From positions 13,750,086 to 13,814,085 of the forward strand of contig CM030717.1 of the NCBI GenBank assembly GCA_017979445.1: a DNA stretch of 64,000 nt, given 5' to 3'. Under the pieces are notes generated by a model. That model was not told where the DNA came from and did not search any database. It saw nothing but the letters and a program-made list of their open reading frames with translations. Below, piece by piece: positions 33,191 to 44,954 of the stretch (its first letter is position 1; each line of letters begins with the position of its first letter). Origin of the DNA: Akebia trifoliata. Its lineage: Eukaryota > Streptophyta > Magnoliopsida > Ranunculales > Lardizabalaceae. The translations under genes were made by a program, and so were the position numbers.

Positions 33191-35280
33191 ACATTTTTTT
33201 TTCTCTTAAATGTGATCTAGGTCATGAGTTGAAGTGCTATTATTATTACTGTTTTGATTTCTTAGAATCGACTACTTGCACCTATCGTTTTTGTTTAGGG
33301 CACATCACTCTCCACACCCATTTAAAAAAGACTAACTTCTTATTTGGTAGGAAATTATTGAAGTTTTCATCGTGACCAGCTAAGATCCCATTGAATCTAC
33401 CTGAAATGATTCAATAAGAAATTAGTAATTGGGATATTGTAGAAACCTACAAAGTCTTTTCAAATAGATTTGGTATGAATATATCGGTTACCAAGCGAAG
33501 CTTCCTGTTGTGGTCATGATCCTAACAAATCTCTATGATCCTAGGGTGATTGGTATGTGTAGCCCGCCAAAGAAGAAAAAAATAACTTCATGTTATATGA
33601 TAAAGTGCCTCATACAAGACCATTGTCCATCGTTTTTGTTTTATACTCCTATCATATATTTGTGCTATCTTATTCTAATTCTTGCGAATAATACTATGTT
33701 TTGATCTTATGATCATGGGATTCATTTGAAGAAGAAAGTACTAGATTAACAATAGTAAGATCGATAAGTGCATTTGAGAATCATGGGAAGAATTGGAAGG
33801 CCCTTTGAACCATGTTTGGCCCCTTGGGTTCCTGTTGGAGTCGGACAAAAACTTGTTATAGATGATTTAGATGTGAGATGAAGATGTACTAATTCATGGA
33901 GCAATTCTGGTTCAAAATTCAGTCCTTTGAATAATACTTGGTGCCGTAAAAAAATGCACAAGGACATGACTTGCTTGGTGACTCCATGCCTAAGAGTTGA
34001 ACTTCATTAAAAAATAATTAACTAAATTAGAAAGTAAAGATGAAGAATTAAAATACAACATGTCTAAAAATATAGATACATTTTGAAGAATGATCTAAAC
34101 ATTGAAACCTTTAGTTTTGAGAGAGAGTTTATTAGATGTATAGGCCTTTAGATAGGAAAGAATAGGGTATCCAAGATTCTAAACATGCTCTAGGAAGGAA
34201 CTTTACCAAACAAAATAGCATATGGAGGCAACTACATGGATAGTAAATGGGAAGCATCCATCATGTCGATCAAGATGATCTTGAATTCTTGATAATTTGA
34301 AAATAGCTGTAAAATTTTATCATAACTCATCCGAGCCCATTGGGATTTGTGATTTTTAGTATAAAATTATTAATATTTTAATAATTTAAAATAAAATCAT
34401 CTAATTGACAATTAATTAATCCACAATTTAATTAAATAAATATTCATTTATATCTTTACTATTATAATGAGAGAATGCATAACAGAAGTGGCTCGACACC
34501 AAAATTTAAGTGGCCATAGATGCTCCAACTTTTATATTTAAATTTAATATAATCACATCCATATTGGCAAAAAAGAAAATTGTAACCCACGACTCTATAA
34601 TTATGTTCCTTAGTTTTTAAAATTACAAAAGCATATTTTTTATTATGTAATCTTCAAAATTCTTTTATTAATATTCTATATTACAAATAAGCCCTTTCAA
34701 TACATGTGCGTTTTCACATCCCACCTCCACATTATTAAAAAAATTTCAATGATTTGATTTAGAGGTTCATTATTTTCACCCACCTAATTGCTTATCTCAC
34801 CCATTTTACTACTTTTACCCACCTAAAGAGTGGTGAATATAGTAATTTTAATTTTACTGTACGCACTCACCATCCTCTATTGAATATGATTTAATCTCCT
34901 GATCCTCCCTTCTTTTTCTTCTTCTCTCCTTCTTTCTCAATCTTCTTCTTTGAATTTATGTAAGTTTCAACAATGATTTCAATTAGGGTTTCAAGAAACA
35001 ATCCTTAAAGCTTGCAAAATAGGTTAGCAATGATCATGGAAACCTAAATTTATAATCTATTAGTTGTTAGAAAATCTCAATAGCAAAATAAAAAATTTAA
35101 ACAAGTTTTCATTCGATAGATCAATATTGAATTTGCCAACATAGATTTGATAAGAACTTATTGAATCTACCTAAAAGGATTTAATAGGTTCCTACCGAGT
35201 CATTTTTGGTGAATTTGGTAGGATCCTACTCGCAATGTAAATTCTTAGTAGCTTCCTGTCAAATAAAAAATAGTTTTTTT
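33191..35280. other. Long intergenic stretch, no supported gene
   Basis: AT-rich. Small ORFs at 33510 and 33746 have no motifs. 34890..34950 is pyrimidine-rich. No repeats or RNA genes recognised. Confidence 0.5.
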
Positions 35281-36500
35281 CAAAGTGGATATTGTGGTAC
35301 CCCCGAAATACTAATACAAAACCCCATGTTAGATCTTGAGGTATTAAGTGATGCCTCAAAATTTTGGCATGGTTTTTCCTGTTTATGTTAGCATTTCAAG
35401 GCACTCAACCTATTTCACTTGATAAACAATATACATAATATCCTATATATACATACAAAAATAGAATACACAGCGGGAGTTTATATACATCTAACAACGT
35501 AAAGTAGATCATAGTACGAAAGAAGTAAATAATATATACAAGATTACAAAATACTCTCTCTCTAACATAGTCCTAACACTCAATCCAAAATCTATCATAC
35601 AACCTAGACGGACTGACGTTGCTAGTAGTTATAGCCCCAGTACTTACTAGGTAACGGACTCTGATCGTCTATCTGACCCATTAAATGGTCCTCACTTACC
35701 AGCTCTATGCCCGTCTCACCAACTACAAATTTTGAAACTAAAAAAATGGGAAGAAATAGTAAGTAACAATGGTTACCCAGTAAGTAAACAAATAATTCTC
35801 ACTAATAACCTCATCCTAGTATGAATGAGTAAGCATTTTAAATCATGTCAATACATGCAAAATTTCACAGAATAAACTACGATTAACTAGTACATATAGT
35901 TAAGGATGAATAATTAAACAGTTAAAAATTCATATCACATCAATCAGTAGTACCCATACTATAATATTTTCATTTTATACAATTCTAATTGATTAAATTA
36001 AAATAATAAGCATGATTTTCATTTTATAATTCAAAATAAGGTAACAGATACATAATACACAATAATGAAGTAGTAGAATTATATAGTTGAGATTTTATGA
36101 TTGGATTGTTCCTAGTCAAGATATGATGTTCCAATTTTTTACTGGTTTTTAGTTCTTGATTTTATGGTCGGTTAACCATTTATCCAATTAAAATTGATTG
36201 TTTGACTTGATCGTAAGCATGAATCTTTTTTCGACATGTTAAGATGTTCTACTATTATAGATTGTTAGTAATCATTAACCAACCATTTTTGTCTACGCCT
36301 ATCAAGTGTGCATGTGATTCTCATTATGCATCTTCATTTGTGCATGACTACATTTACAGTACAAGTTCACTGGTAAAGATAGAAAGGAATAAATCCAAAT
36401 TTTAGTTGTGATTTCACTCACATACGCGTCTAATATCATATATGAGTTTGGTTGTTCCTACCGTACATCCCAAAATAGTACATTACTCTGGATGATATAA
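35281..36500. mobile_element. Decayed Ty3-type LTR/UTR remnant (tentative)
   Basis: Contains AAAATTTTGGCATGGTTTTTCC, ACACAGCGGGAG, ATGGGAAG and CCAGTAAGTAA, in an order that recalls the LTR and 5' region of plant Tekay/Del elements. The copy has no intact ends and no coding sequence. Confidence 0.3.
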
Positions 36501-36954
36501 CAGACTATTCCTTCAAATATTCATAAGCTCTTTAACAATTCACAAAATAATTATATGTATATATATATATCATTTTTTTAAAAAAATAAATAAGAAATTG
36601 ACTCTATTGAATTGAGAATGGATATCTAATTTCCTACCATACAATTGTGGTCAACCAGCCTAAAATAAATAACAGTAAAAAAATTAAACTAGCGTATTGT
36701 GTTAACATAATCGTAAATAAATATGCAATAAAAAATAAATTATCCTTGGATATCCGTTCATTAACCTACACATTACATAACAATGTAAAATGCAGACATC
36801 ACCTCTCGGGTGTGATTCTGACATTTTATCATTTCATCCCATTTTCCCATTTTTCAGGTATTATCACTTTTCAATTTTTGGAATATAAAATTCATTTTTC
36901 AATATTTATGGAATCAAGTAGGAGACGAACCAGCTTCAAGTTGGTAGGGAGGGT

Positions 36955-38257
36955 TAATCGATTGTAAATCTTGTTAAATAAATGCAGAGATTAATATGTG
37001 AACTAAGACTTTGGGCAAGTCGAATTCGTTCCATAGAGACAATGAAGATTCAAAGATTCATTCGGTTAGAAACCAAAACAAAGTTTTGAAACAGATTGAT
37101 TTAAAAATAAAATTGATTTGTTGCACAAATGAAATGAAAATTAACTTGCAATTAAAATTTAAAACAGAAAATAAAGAGTAAAAATCTGAGAGAGAAAGCT
37201 TAGAGAAGTCAATCAAACCTTTGTAAATCATCCATAATATAGATTAGTTCTAAGAGATAATTCAATCCATAGAACAAGTCATTGCTCATGGATGGGAAGG
37301 TGAAACAATTGAACCATTGAAAGTAATCAAAAGCTATCCATGAAAATACTAATATGATTTAGATTGCCTAACTTATCTTCTGATTTTTCACAATGCATAG
37401 CCATTCTTGAACTTATCTAAGTAATGGCTATCTAAGTTGGATCAGACTATAAGCTAGATTATCTTAATCATAAGGGAACTTTAAGAATAATAAACATGTA
37501 AACAAAGTAAAAATCTAAAACTATATTAGAGGGATGAATTTGCTCTGACTTTCTTAACTTCTCTAATGAGAATTTAGCCAATAATCGTTAGAATTAAAAT
37601 TACAGAAATTAATAAAAGAGCAAAGAACATGGGTGAAGAAGATGATGATCGATGTGAAATTCTTCTTCTATATCTCTCCGAAGAATTACAAAAATAATGA
37701 AATCCCACTCTTGATGTTCTCACTACACTCAAGAGCTTTCTCAAAAGGAAATTACAGAGAATTCTAAACAAGAAAAATAAAAAATTACAGAATAAAAGAA
37801 GAGCCTAAGAGGGACCCAAGAGGGGACCCCTTCTCTAAAATCAACCCTCCAATTTATAATGTTCGTATTCGGGTAATCGGGGTGATTTGACGGATAATTC
37901 GATTCGAATGACCAAATCAGTTACAATTATCGAAGCTTCTGTACGAATCTCGAGGATAAATTCCTCGAGATGACCGTGGTGCGATCTTGGCTAGCCATGA
38001 CGCGGTGACGTGGCACTCAAATCAATTTTGCTTCGGCTGATTGTTTACTCTTTGCTCGCATGTTGTAACAATAATTGTTACGCTTTTTATTGGTTTCCGA
38101 ATGTGCCCTTTTTACCTGAAATTAGTAACAAACTATTGTTAGCCACATTAATTTGAGATTTAATATAATTTATTATTATTTTAAGGGAACTAGTACTAAA
38201 ACTTTGATAATCTTGGTGAAATTAAGGTCCCAAAATGAGATTATTGGGACCTTATCA
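36955..38257 (-). repeat. 3' LTR of element A, 1,303 bp
   Basis: The inner end on minus is TGATAAGGTCCC. The outer end has decayed from TG to TA on plus (TAATCGATTG) but is TGATCGATTG in the other copy. Minus TATA box TATAAATT at 37851..37858. The flank AGGGT (36950..36954) is the candidate target site; its partner is lost. Confidence 0.88.
37574..37771 (-). CDS. Small conserved ORF within the element A LTR
   Basis: 65 codons starting 80 bases downstream of the LTR TATA box, so it would be the first ORF of the element transcript. The N-terminal half is basic with Cys and Ser, the middle has RYRRRIS followed by SSSSS, and the end is hydrophobic (MFFALLLISVILIL), like a tail anchor. The copy at 62210..62407 differs at only about three residues, and the 1..796 copy keeps the C-terminal half. 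Function unknown; it may be a leader ORF or untranslated. Confidence 0.35.
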   Translation of the reverse strand: MFRILCNFLLRKLLSVVRTSRVGFHYFCNSSERYRRRISHRSSSSSPMFFALLLISVILILTIIG

Positions 38258-38272
38258 CACCCCTAAACCTCA
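38258..38272 (-). other. Polypurine tract of element A
   Basis: Minus strand reads TTGAGGTTTAGGGGTG directly before the LTR start TGATAAGG. Confidence 0.7.
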
Positions 38273-40089
38273 ATTTTGCTAGTCCCGAGCAAAATTTAAA
38301 TCTAAACAACTCATCTTTCATGAGGTTCCCGACTGCATTTAGCTTATGCAATAAGCCCTTAAACCCCTAGGTTACCCCTAGTGGACGAGTTTGACTTGTG
38401 AGGGTTTGCAGTAAAAGAATATACCCACAAAATTCTAACATTTTACAAAAATATTAAAATCAAAATCAAAATCAAAGTATGTAAAGTGAATATAACGACA
38501 TTTCATAAATCAGTCAAAGGTCATTTATGTTTGAACAAAGTTCTAAGTTTTTATTCCTCATTTTCAGAAAATTTGAAAGATAACTTTAATGCTTGTGTGA
38601 TTTTCTGATTTTTTTTTCTTTTTAAAAGCAACATCTTTTTAGGAACAAGATTTCACATCCTAACTGCTAAGAATGGTCGGTTCTACCTAAGTTCTAACTC
38701 GAAACTAAGTATCCTGTCTGGGATTGTGAGAGGTGTGTATATTCACTTTAATACCTCTAAGGGACTTTATCTGTGATATTCTAGTTTACTCACATTTTTA
38801 CCATTGACGGCTTTCACCCTACTGCGTTATTTGGTCTCATTGGACTCTTTTTTCATTTTTGCAGTTCTAGCCATCTTTGACATTTTTCTCATATTTTCTG
38901 CTTCTTTTTTAGATTTTATAACACTTCACCATTTTCTGGTATTTTTTTTACAAAAAGCAGGTAGCCCTTTTCAAGGTACCCAGTCTAATCCTATGGTTGC
39001 TGCCCAAGTAATACTAACTTCAGTTCTATTTTTCTTCTAACAAGCTAACCAAGAGACAAAGAAGTCATAGTTCACTAGACTAGATTTTTCCTAATACTCT
39101 AGACAGAGAAGAGGGTCAACTTTTGTTCCATAAAATCTTATCTTTCCAAATACTTAATCAGAAGTAAAATTTTAAAGTAATTCTTTCATAATTTTCTTAA
39201 TGAGGAATAACCAAAAAGAACTTTTGATCAAAAGTTAGAACATGAGCCTGAGATTTGAAATTCATATGTAAAAAATATATATAAAGATTTGGAAGAAAAT
39301 ATTTCGAAAGTGTTGAATATTTTTAAATTTTTTTTTAACATGAAATTAAACTTGCAATAAAATAAACATGAAACTAAATTACCAATGAAATGCAATGCAA
39401 TTGTGAGCTAACCTAATACCCCCAAACCTAAATGACATATTGTCATTAATATACAAGCAGCAAGGAAAAATAAAAATGTTAGATCACACCTGAAACTGAT
39501 TGGGCATTAATGTGCAAAGTCTTGTTATAACTAATCTGAAAAGAATGAAAGTTATAACAATGATAATTTCTGAAATAGTTTATCCTTTTTTTTTTGAGAT
39601 GTATAAAAGAAATCATTCCTAAAATTAAAAAAAACAACCTAATTAAGAAATTAAAAACATCCTAATATAAAATTTAGACCTATCTTAATCCGAACATTCA
39701 ATGGTCTATGTCTTCGTCTCCTCAATATAAACCAACATCTGTTGCTATTACTTAATCAACAATTGCTGACTAGACTGCAGTCCTAGTGGTGTTGATTGAT
39801 TGGGTTTGAGAGTGGATTTGAAGATGAAGAGAATGAGAAAGGGACTAATGTTAGAGGTTTTTTTTTTTTTTTTTAAATTTATTTCCTAACTACACTACTT
39901 ATTAAAATAAAAGCACATGGGTTGCCTCCCAAGTAGCGCTAAGTTTAACGTCTTCAATCGGACCTATCAAAAGGTCTGATATGTAGGAATTTTCCTAACA
40001 TTTATTTTAACGAACACAACGATCGACTTCCAACCCCAATTGATAAGTAAACATATTTTTACCATCGTTAGGACATGAAAATTATTTTT
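38273..40089 (-). other. 3' internal region of element A
   Basis: Non-coding. Contains an internal polypurine-like copy: plus TACCCCCAAACC at about 39417, or GGTTTGGGGGTA on minus. It also has a T-run at 39857..39875 and the motif listed at 39915. The plus ORF at 38804..39040 is not supported. Confidence 0.55.
39915..39940 (-). promoter_or_regulatory. Shared AGCGCT...GGGAGGCAACCC motif
   Basis: Minus strand AGCGCTACTTGGGAGGCAAC, then CCATG. The same motif is at 49143..49167 in element C. TTGGG-AGGCAA-CCCAA can form a small hairpin. In both elements it lies 3' of the coding part and is followed (toward 3') by a homopolymer tract. The role is unknown; a splice, packaging or boundary signal is possible. 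Confidence 0.6.
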
Positions 40090-41224
40090 TTAAATGATCA
40101 ACAACCCTCGTTTGTCCCTAGTTCTTAATGTCATCACCCTTTCAAAATAAGTTTTAATCATCGTATTCCCAAAGAGAATGAAAGCTGTAAGACATGAAGG
40201 GTCTTTACACTTTTGTGAAATGATGGGTTGGATAGGATACGAAGTTGAATCAATAATGATCAGAATTGATGTGACTAACAAATTAGAATTGGTCATTGAT
40301 TCCTCCTGGACAACAATCTCCTCTAATGGCGGATCAATTTGCTTAGTCAAATTTGTACAATCAACTTGCTCATTGGGAATTTGAAACATTGGTTAGCTCT
40401 CATGGGTTATCTCATTTGAAAATTGACCATTCTCTCTTTCTTCTAAGGGCACAATAAGCTGACCTAGTTGGACTTTCATCGCTGTTTCAATTGGAATTGT
40501 AACCTCATTGGTTTGAATTTGAACTTCAATTGAGACAGGGTTATCAATTGTTGATAAACAATCATCGAAATCTTCAAAAGAGTAGAACTGGTTACTAAAG
40601 TTATTTTGAAAGGATGGTGGATTTTCTGAGATTGAGATATCCTCATTTTTAAATTTATCAAATTTTCCTTCTTCTAAGGATAACGTTAAGTGACTCAATT
40701 GAATTCCTATGTTGAGTAAGGCTTGACCCATATCCCATTGTTGTTGATGATTTAACAACTGTTGTTGATGATTTAGCAACATTTGTTGATGAAGCTGTTG
40801 TTGTTAAATTAAGAAAGTAAACATCATAGACTCTAATGACGACGATTGAGGAGAAAACAAATATAAGTGAGTGGATGTTGGCTCAAGCTCTGTAATCGGA
40901 GAAATGTTGAGAATCATAGGATTATTGGGAAATTATGATTGGATTCATCATCGAGGTGTTATGCAAATAAAACTCATCATAGTTATCAAAATGACTACTC
41001 TGAGTGAACTCGTTCTGACACGGTATGGAATTTTTGGGAAACAAATTATCTACGTGGTATGGTTGGTCGAACAAATTGGGTGTCGGCATCCAATACGAGT
41101 TTTGAGAATGATGCATATTGGCCTGTGTAGCATGAAGCATGGGCAGACTCGGACAATGCTCAAGAGAATGATCATAATTATCACATAAGCCGCACGAGAT
41201 CAATAATTCTCTCATAAACTTCAT
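40090..41224 (-). pseudogene. Gag remnant of element A (C-terminal half)
   Basis: Three partly overlapping frames: 40922..41224, 40393..40782 and 40090..40389. The first starts with a canonical zinc knuckle, CGLCDNYDHSLEHC (CX2CX4HX4C). The second has Gln-rich repeats (LLNHQQQ twice) and an IQLSHL segment that parallels the IQLGQL segment after the knuckle in the element C gag. The N-terminal gag domain and all of pol are absent. Confidence 0.65.
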
Positions 41225-41393
41225 GATGATGTAAATCTGCTCGAGGTTCTGTATCTACTATAACATACACTATGGACTTGCACACAAGAGAGGGAGGAAT
41301 TCACACGTGATCATTGGGTTCCTAAGACTAGACAGATTCTAACTGGTTCAAAGGATTAATCAAAGCCTCCAACCCAAATATCTAAAATCAGAA

Positions 41394-41560
41394 CAGTCAG
41401 TTTAATCTCCAGAGGAGGGGTGGCGCACAATGCTGAGCAAGAGCACTCTTAGATCACATCTTGTCTTGAATAGACGTGTGTCTATCCCCAGAATTCACGT
41501 AGAACTATAGGGTAAGATTGCGCTTAGGCACTATTCACGATCAAGAAGTGTAGTTGGTAC
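41394..41560 (-). repeat. Leader segment shared with element B
   Basis: Similar, in the same orientation, to 58053..58220. Conserved blocks (plus strand): GTGGCGCACAATGCTGAGCA, GAATAGACGT, GTCTATCCCC, GCTTAGGCAC and CAAGAAGTG. It contains the inverted repeat ATAGAC(41470)...GTCTAT(41480). In both elements it lies between the primer-binding site and the first coding remnant. Confidence 0.8.
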
Positions 41561-42455
41561 AACTTTTGATTTAACTTTGCTTAATGAGCTCGATGGAACC
41601 TAGGGTCCAGTCTAACCAAATTTTAATTAATTAATTGGCTGTGAATTCAATTTTCCTAAAAGGGCAAGATATCGCTAATGAAATCCGATTCTTATCTTAT
41701 GGTGCCATCCTCGTAAGGGTGCCCTTATTACTATGTGCGATCCAATGTGTACAGATTAGTCACTCAAAAGTAATACAGAAACTCACTAACGAGAGATGCG
41801 TGAGTGTTTCAAAAATTTACCTCCCGTTCTAGACGGGGGATGATCGAGTTGAGTCGACTCGGGCCACCAACACCAAACTTGGTGTACGAACCCGATAGTT
41901 TCATCCCACTATCGTCCGTCCCTAAATCTATTACAATCCGAGCCCTCTCAGATGAAATTAAAAATTAATACAAATCCAAGTTCCTAATACAAATTATTTT
42001 CTAAAAAAAATAATAAAATGAACAGAAAATTGAAAGTTGTTGTCTTCTTGGTCAGGAAATCAATTTGGTGGATAAAAGTTCCACGTGTCGCGTTTCGTTG
42101 AAATCCGTCTAGTCCTTCACCTGAAACTAGCAAAATTATTCAAATCAGAATGCTAAGAAAAAAAATAATATAACCATTACAATGTTCATAATGTCAGAAA
42201 CTTTGTCAACAAAAATCAGTAAAAATTATTTCCACGTCACCGTGGAGCACCTAGGGGCAACTGCGGCGCGGTGAAATTTTGATGAAAATCGATTTTTCAA
42301 ATTGGAAATGGTTTCTGATATCCTGAGGATTGTAATGAAAAAATTTTCAAATTTTTTTCTTTTCGTTTGACTTCTATTTTAAGCAAAACAAGTTCGGTTC
42401 TGTTTCGAAAATTATTTCAAATATTTTCCGAATTAGAAAATGAATCAACTCGCTG
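41561..42455 (-). other. Leader of element A
   Basis: Non-coding sequence between the shared segment and the primer-binding site. An inverted repeat around GATAGTTTCATCCCACTATC lies at about 41894..41913. No ORF of interest. Confidence 0.5.
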
Positions 42456-42473
42456 TCCCCGGCAGCGACGCCA
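42456..42473 (-). other. Primer-binding site of element A (tRNA-Asp type)
   Basis: Plus strand TCCCCGGCAGCGACGCCA; minus TGGCGTCGCTGCCGGGGA, three bases from the LTR end. The plant tRNA-Asp 3' end CCCCGGCAACGGCGCCA matches with two differences. Use of tRNA-Asp is characteristic of Athila-type elements. Confidence 0.75.
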
Positions 42474-42476
42474 TTT

Positions 42477-42596
42477 TGATCGATTGTAAATCTTGCTAAA
42501 TAAATGCAGAGATTAAGATGTGAACTAAGACTTTGGAAAAGTCGAATTCGTTCCACAGGGACAATGAAGTTTCAAATATTCATTCGGTTAGAAACC
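42477..42596 (-). repeat. 5' LTR of element A, inner piece
   Basis: The first 120 bp of the LTR up to the element B insertion point. It ends with AAACC (42592..42596), the target-site duplication of B. The alignable continuation is at 61711. Confidence 0.92.
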
Positions 42597-44290
42597 TGAA
42601 AGCGCCCTCGATCCGCGGGGTACGCGGATCCGCTTTTGGCCCTTGAGGTTTGGGAGTCGCCACCTAGTTATTACAGTCTAGGAACCAAATTGACCCTACA
42701 ATGGATAAAAAGAACTAATCTACTATAGAAATCTGGATCCGGGAATCATGTTACGGGGTTGGAAGGTGTTAGGCACCAACCCCGCCCCGCCAATGCCAGT
42801 CTCTACTTATCCCAAATAGATCTACATTGCTAATGATAAACCTAGATTAAAAAAAATAAAAAAAAATTTACCTTTGATCTGCAAAAGTATTATTCCCTCA
42901 GATCTGGTTAGAATGGCTCCTTGTACCGTATTCCTTACTTCGTTCTATCTCCGGATCTGATTCTTAATCTCCGAGGTAAGGTATCTCCTTCTTGGATCTG
43001 AGTGCTTCAAATTTGTTGTAGATTTTTGGGTGTTTTTTAGGCTAAAATCGGAGTAGGGGTGTTAGGGAAGGAGTTGGGGCTCCAAAATTAGGGTTTTGGG
43101 GAGGCTATAGAGGCTTCTTTACCTACTTTTCCTAAGGTTTTTTCTTTGATACGAAAATAGGGTGTGGAGGCTCCTATTTATAAAGTTTTTTTGAAGCATT
43201 TAAGGTTTGATTAGGGTTTCTTTTAGGGTTTCAATTAGGATTTTGACTTAGTCTTTAGGGTTTTAGGGTTTTGACTTTAGTCTTATGAGATTGACTTGAT
43301 TAGTTTAGATTAGGATTTTGATTTAGGGTTTTGACCTTAGTCTTATGAGATTGACTCGATTAGTTTAGATTAGGGTTTTGATTTAGGGTTTTGACTTTAG
43401 TCTTATGAGATTGACTTTAATATTTGACTCTAGTCTTACTTAATTGACTTTAATTTTGACTTTAGTCTTGCTTAATTGACTTTAATACCTTGACTTCAGT
43501 CTTGCTTGATTTACTTTTAATTTTTGGAGAACCCCCCTCTAAAATATCTTTAATTCTTTGGACCCCCAAATGGAGGGGTCCTTAAAGAAATATCCCACGA
43601 ACCCTCAACAATTTTACCCGAAAATCCGATTGATCAATTTTTTAGGTTCAAAATTTTAAATTAATTTTATTAATGTTTTACTTTAATTATTTAATGTTTT
43701 AGTTATTAATTTCGAATTTTTTAATTATGAAAATTGTGAAATTACCATTTTGCCCTCGGAGGGGATTTTTTACGTTTTAAATCATTTTTCAATGTTTCAG
43801 GATGTTTTGGAATCAATTTTTCGTAAGGAATTTAATGGGAATGTTGGTTTTTGTCATTTATGAAGTTTTTTGTATGAAATAATTGTGAACTTTATGAGGG
43901 GTATTTTCGTAATTTTGTCAAATTTTGTGAAAATTGGCGAAGTGGTTTACTTGATTTCGATTTGTTGTTTAATGTATTTGAGTGGGTTTTCCTAAGCGTA
44001 ATGCAGGCTCTAGGGTTGTTTTGATGTTAGGGGTAATTTGATAATTTTAGTGATTTTTATCGTGAAGCTTCTTTTTGGTTTGCAAGATGATGATTTCTAT
44101 GTTTCTGGGGTCGTATTTTCCTAGCGTAGCGTGGTTTCTAAGTTTTGTCAGTTCGAGATACCTCATCCGGATTTCTGAAACATATCTGGTAACAAAATAA
44201 AGCATTGGAATAGACATCCATCATTGGGAACCTTTGCGATCGGGTCGACGAGTTGATTAATCAGGCGAATGCAAAAATGGGGTGTCTACA
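42597..44290 (-). repeat. 3' LTR of element B
   Basis: Plus strand starts TGAAAGCGCCCTCGATCCG and ends GGGGTGTCTACA. Minus TATA box TATAAATA at 43175..43182. Upstream of it (plus 43264..43418) is a 60 bp direct repeat in 2.6 copies. Nearly identical to 60018..61710. Confidence 0.95.
43264..43418 (-). repeat. 60 bp direct repeats in U3 of the element B LTR
   Basis: Units start at 43264, 43324 and 43384 with TAGGGTTTTGAC(T/C)TTAGTC. The same block is at 60684, 60744 and 60804 in the other LTR. It sits about 80-240 bp upstream of the minus-strand TATA box, the usual place for LTR enhancer repeats. Their activity is inferred, not shown. Confidence 0.75.
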
Positions 44291-44304
44291 GATGCCCCTC
44301 TTTG
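44291..44304 (-). other. Polypurine tract of element B
   Basis: Minus strand AAAGAGGGGCATC directly precedes the LTR start TGTAGACACC. Confidence 0.7.
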
Positions 44305-44654
44305 GCAGAGGGTTGAAGCAAACTAGATAGCAAATCTATTTTGGTAGATAGTGCGATATCTGAATGCCAAAGCTAGTGACAATTCATTTTGCAGCCTGAT
44401 TTAGCAATTCGTCGGGGTGTTCGGATCCTTGAGGGTAAACTCTCCCCGAACTAAAAGAAAATGTCAGGTCCTTGAGCGCGAGCTCTCACTGGCAGTGTCA
44501 AATCCTTGAATTTAAAAAATTCTCATTGACTGATATAACAACTGTGCAAGTGTGTGATTTAAAATCTGAGATAAATTTGAGTAAAATATGAGTATAATTT
44601 GAGCATAATCTGAGCATAAACTGACCATAATTCCGAGAAAACTTTCGACGAAAA

Positions 44655-44949
44655 CTGAGCAAATTCCAAGATAACCCTTGGCGGCATCTGAGCAAAATCC
44701 AAGATAACCCTTGGCAGAAACTGAGCAAAATCCAAGATAACCCTTGGCGGCAACTGAGCAAAATCCAAGGTAACCCTTGGCGGCAACTGAGCAAAATCCA
44801 AGATAACCCTTGGCGGAAACTGAGCAAAATCCAAGTTAACCCTTGGCGACAACTGGCGGAGCATAATCCGAGCAAACCCTCGGTGGCATCTGGCTGAGCA
44901 AAATCCGAGATAACCCTCGGCGGCAACTGGCTGAGAAAATCCGAGCAAA
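44655..44949 (-). repeat. 33-37 bp tandem array of element B, left part
   Basis: About eight or nine units of the form CAAAATCCAAGATAACCCTT followed by GGCGGCAACTGAG. The array is cut by element C, and CCCTC at 44950..44954 is its duplicated target. The continuation is at 53201. Open frames here (to 176 codons) are products of the repeat and lack stop codons by chance. Confidence 0.93.
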
Positions 44950-44954
44950 CCCTC

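Noticed and set aside
36647..36967. 106-codon plus ORF
   Set aside because: It crosses the end of the element A LTR at 36955 and has no domain.
40871..41188. 105-codon plus ORF
   Set aside because: Antisense shadow of the gag remnant with the zinc knuckle on the minus strand.
43225..43400. TTTAGGG-like words suggesting an interstitial telomere repeat
   Set aside because: Only about two adjacent units; the text is part of the 60 bp LTR repeat.
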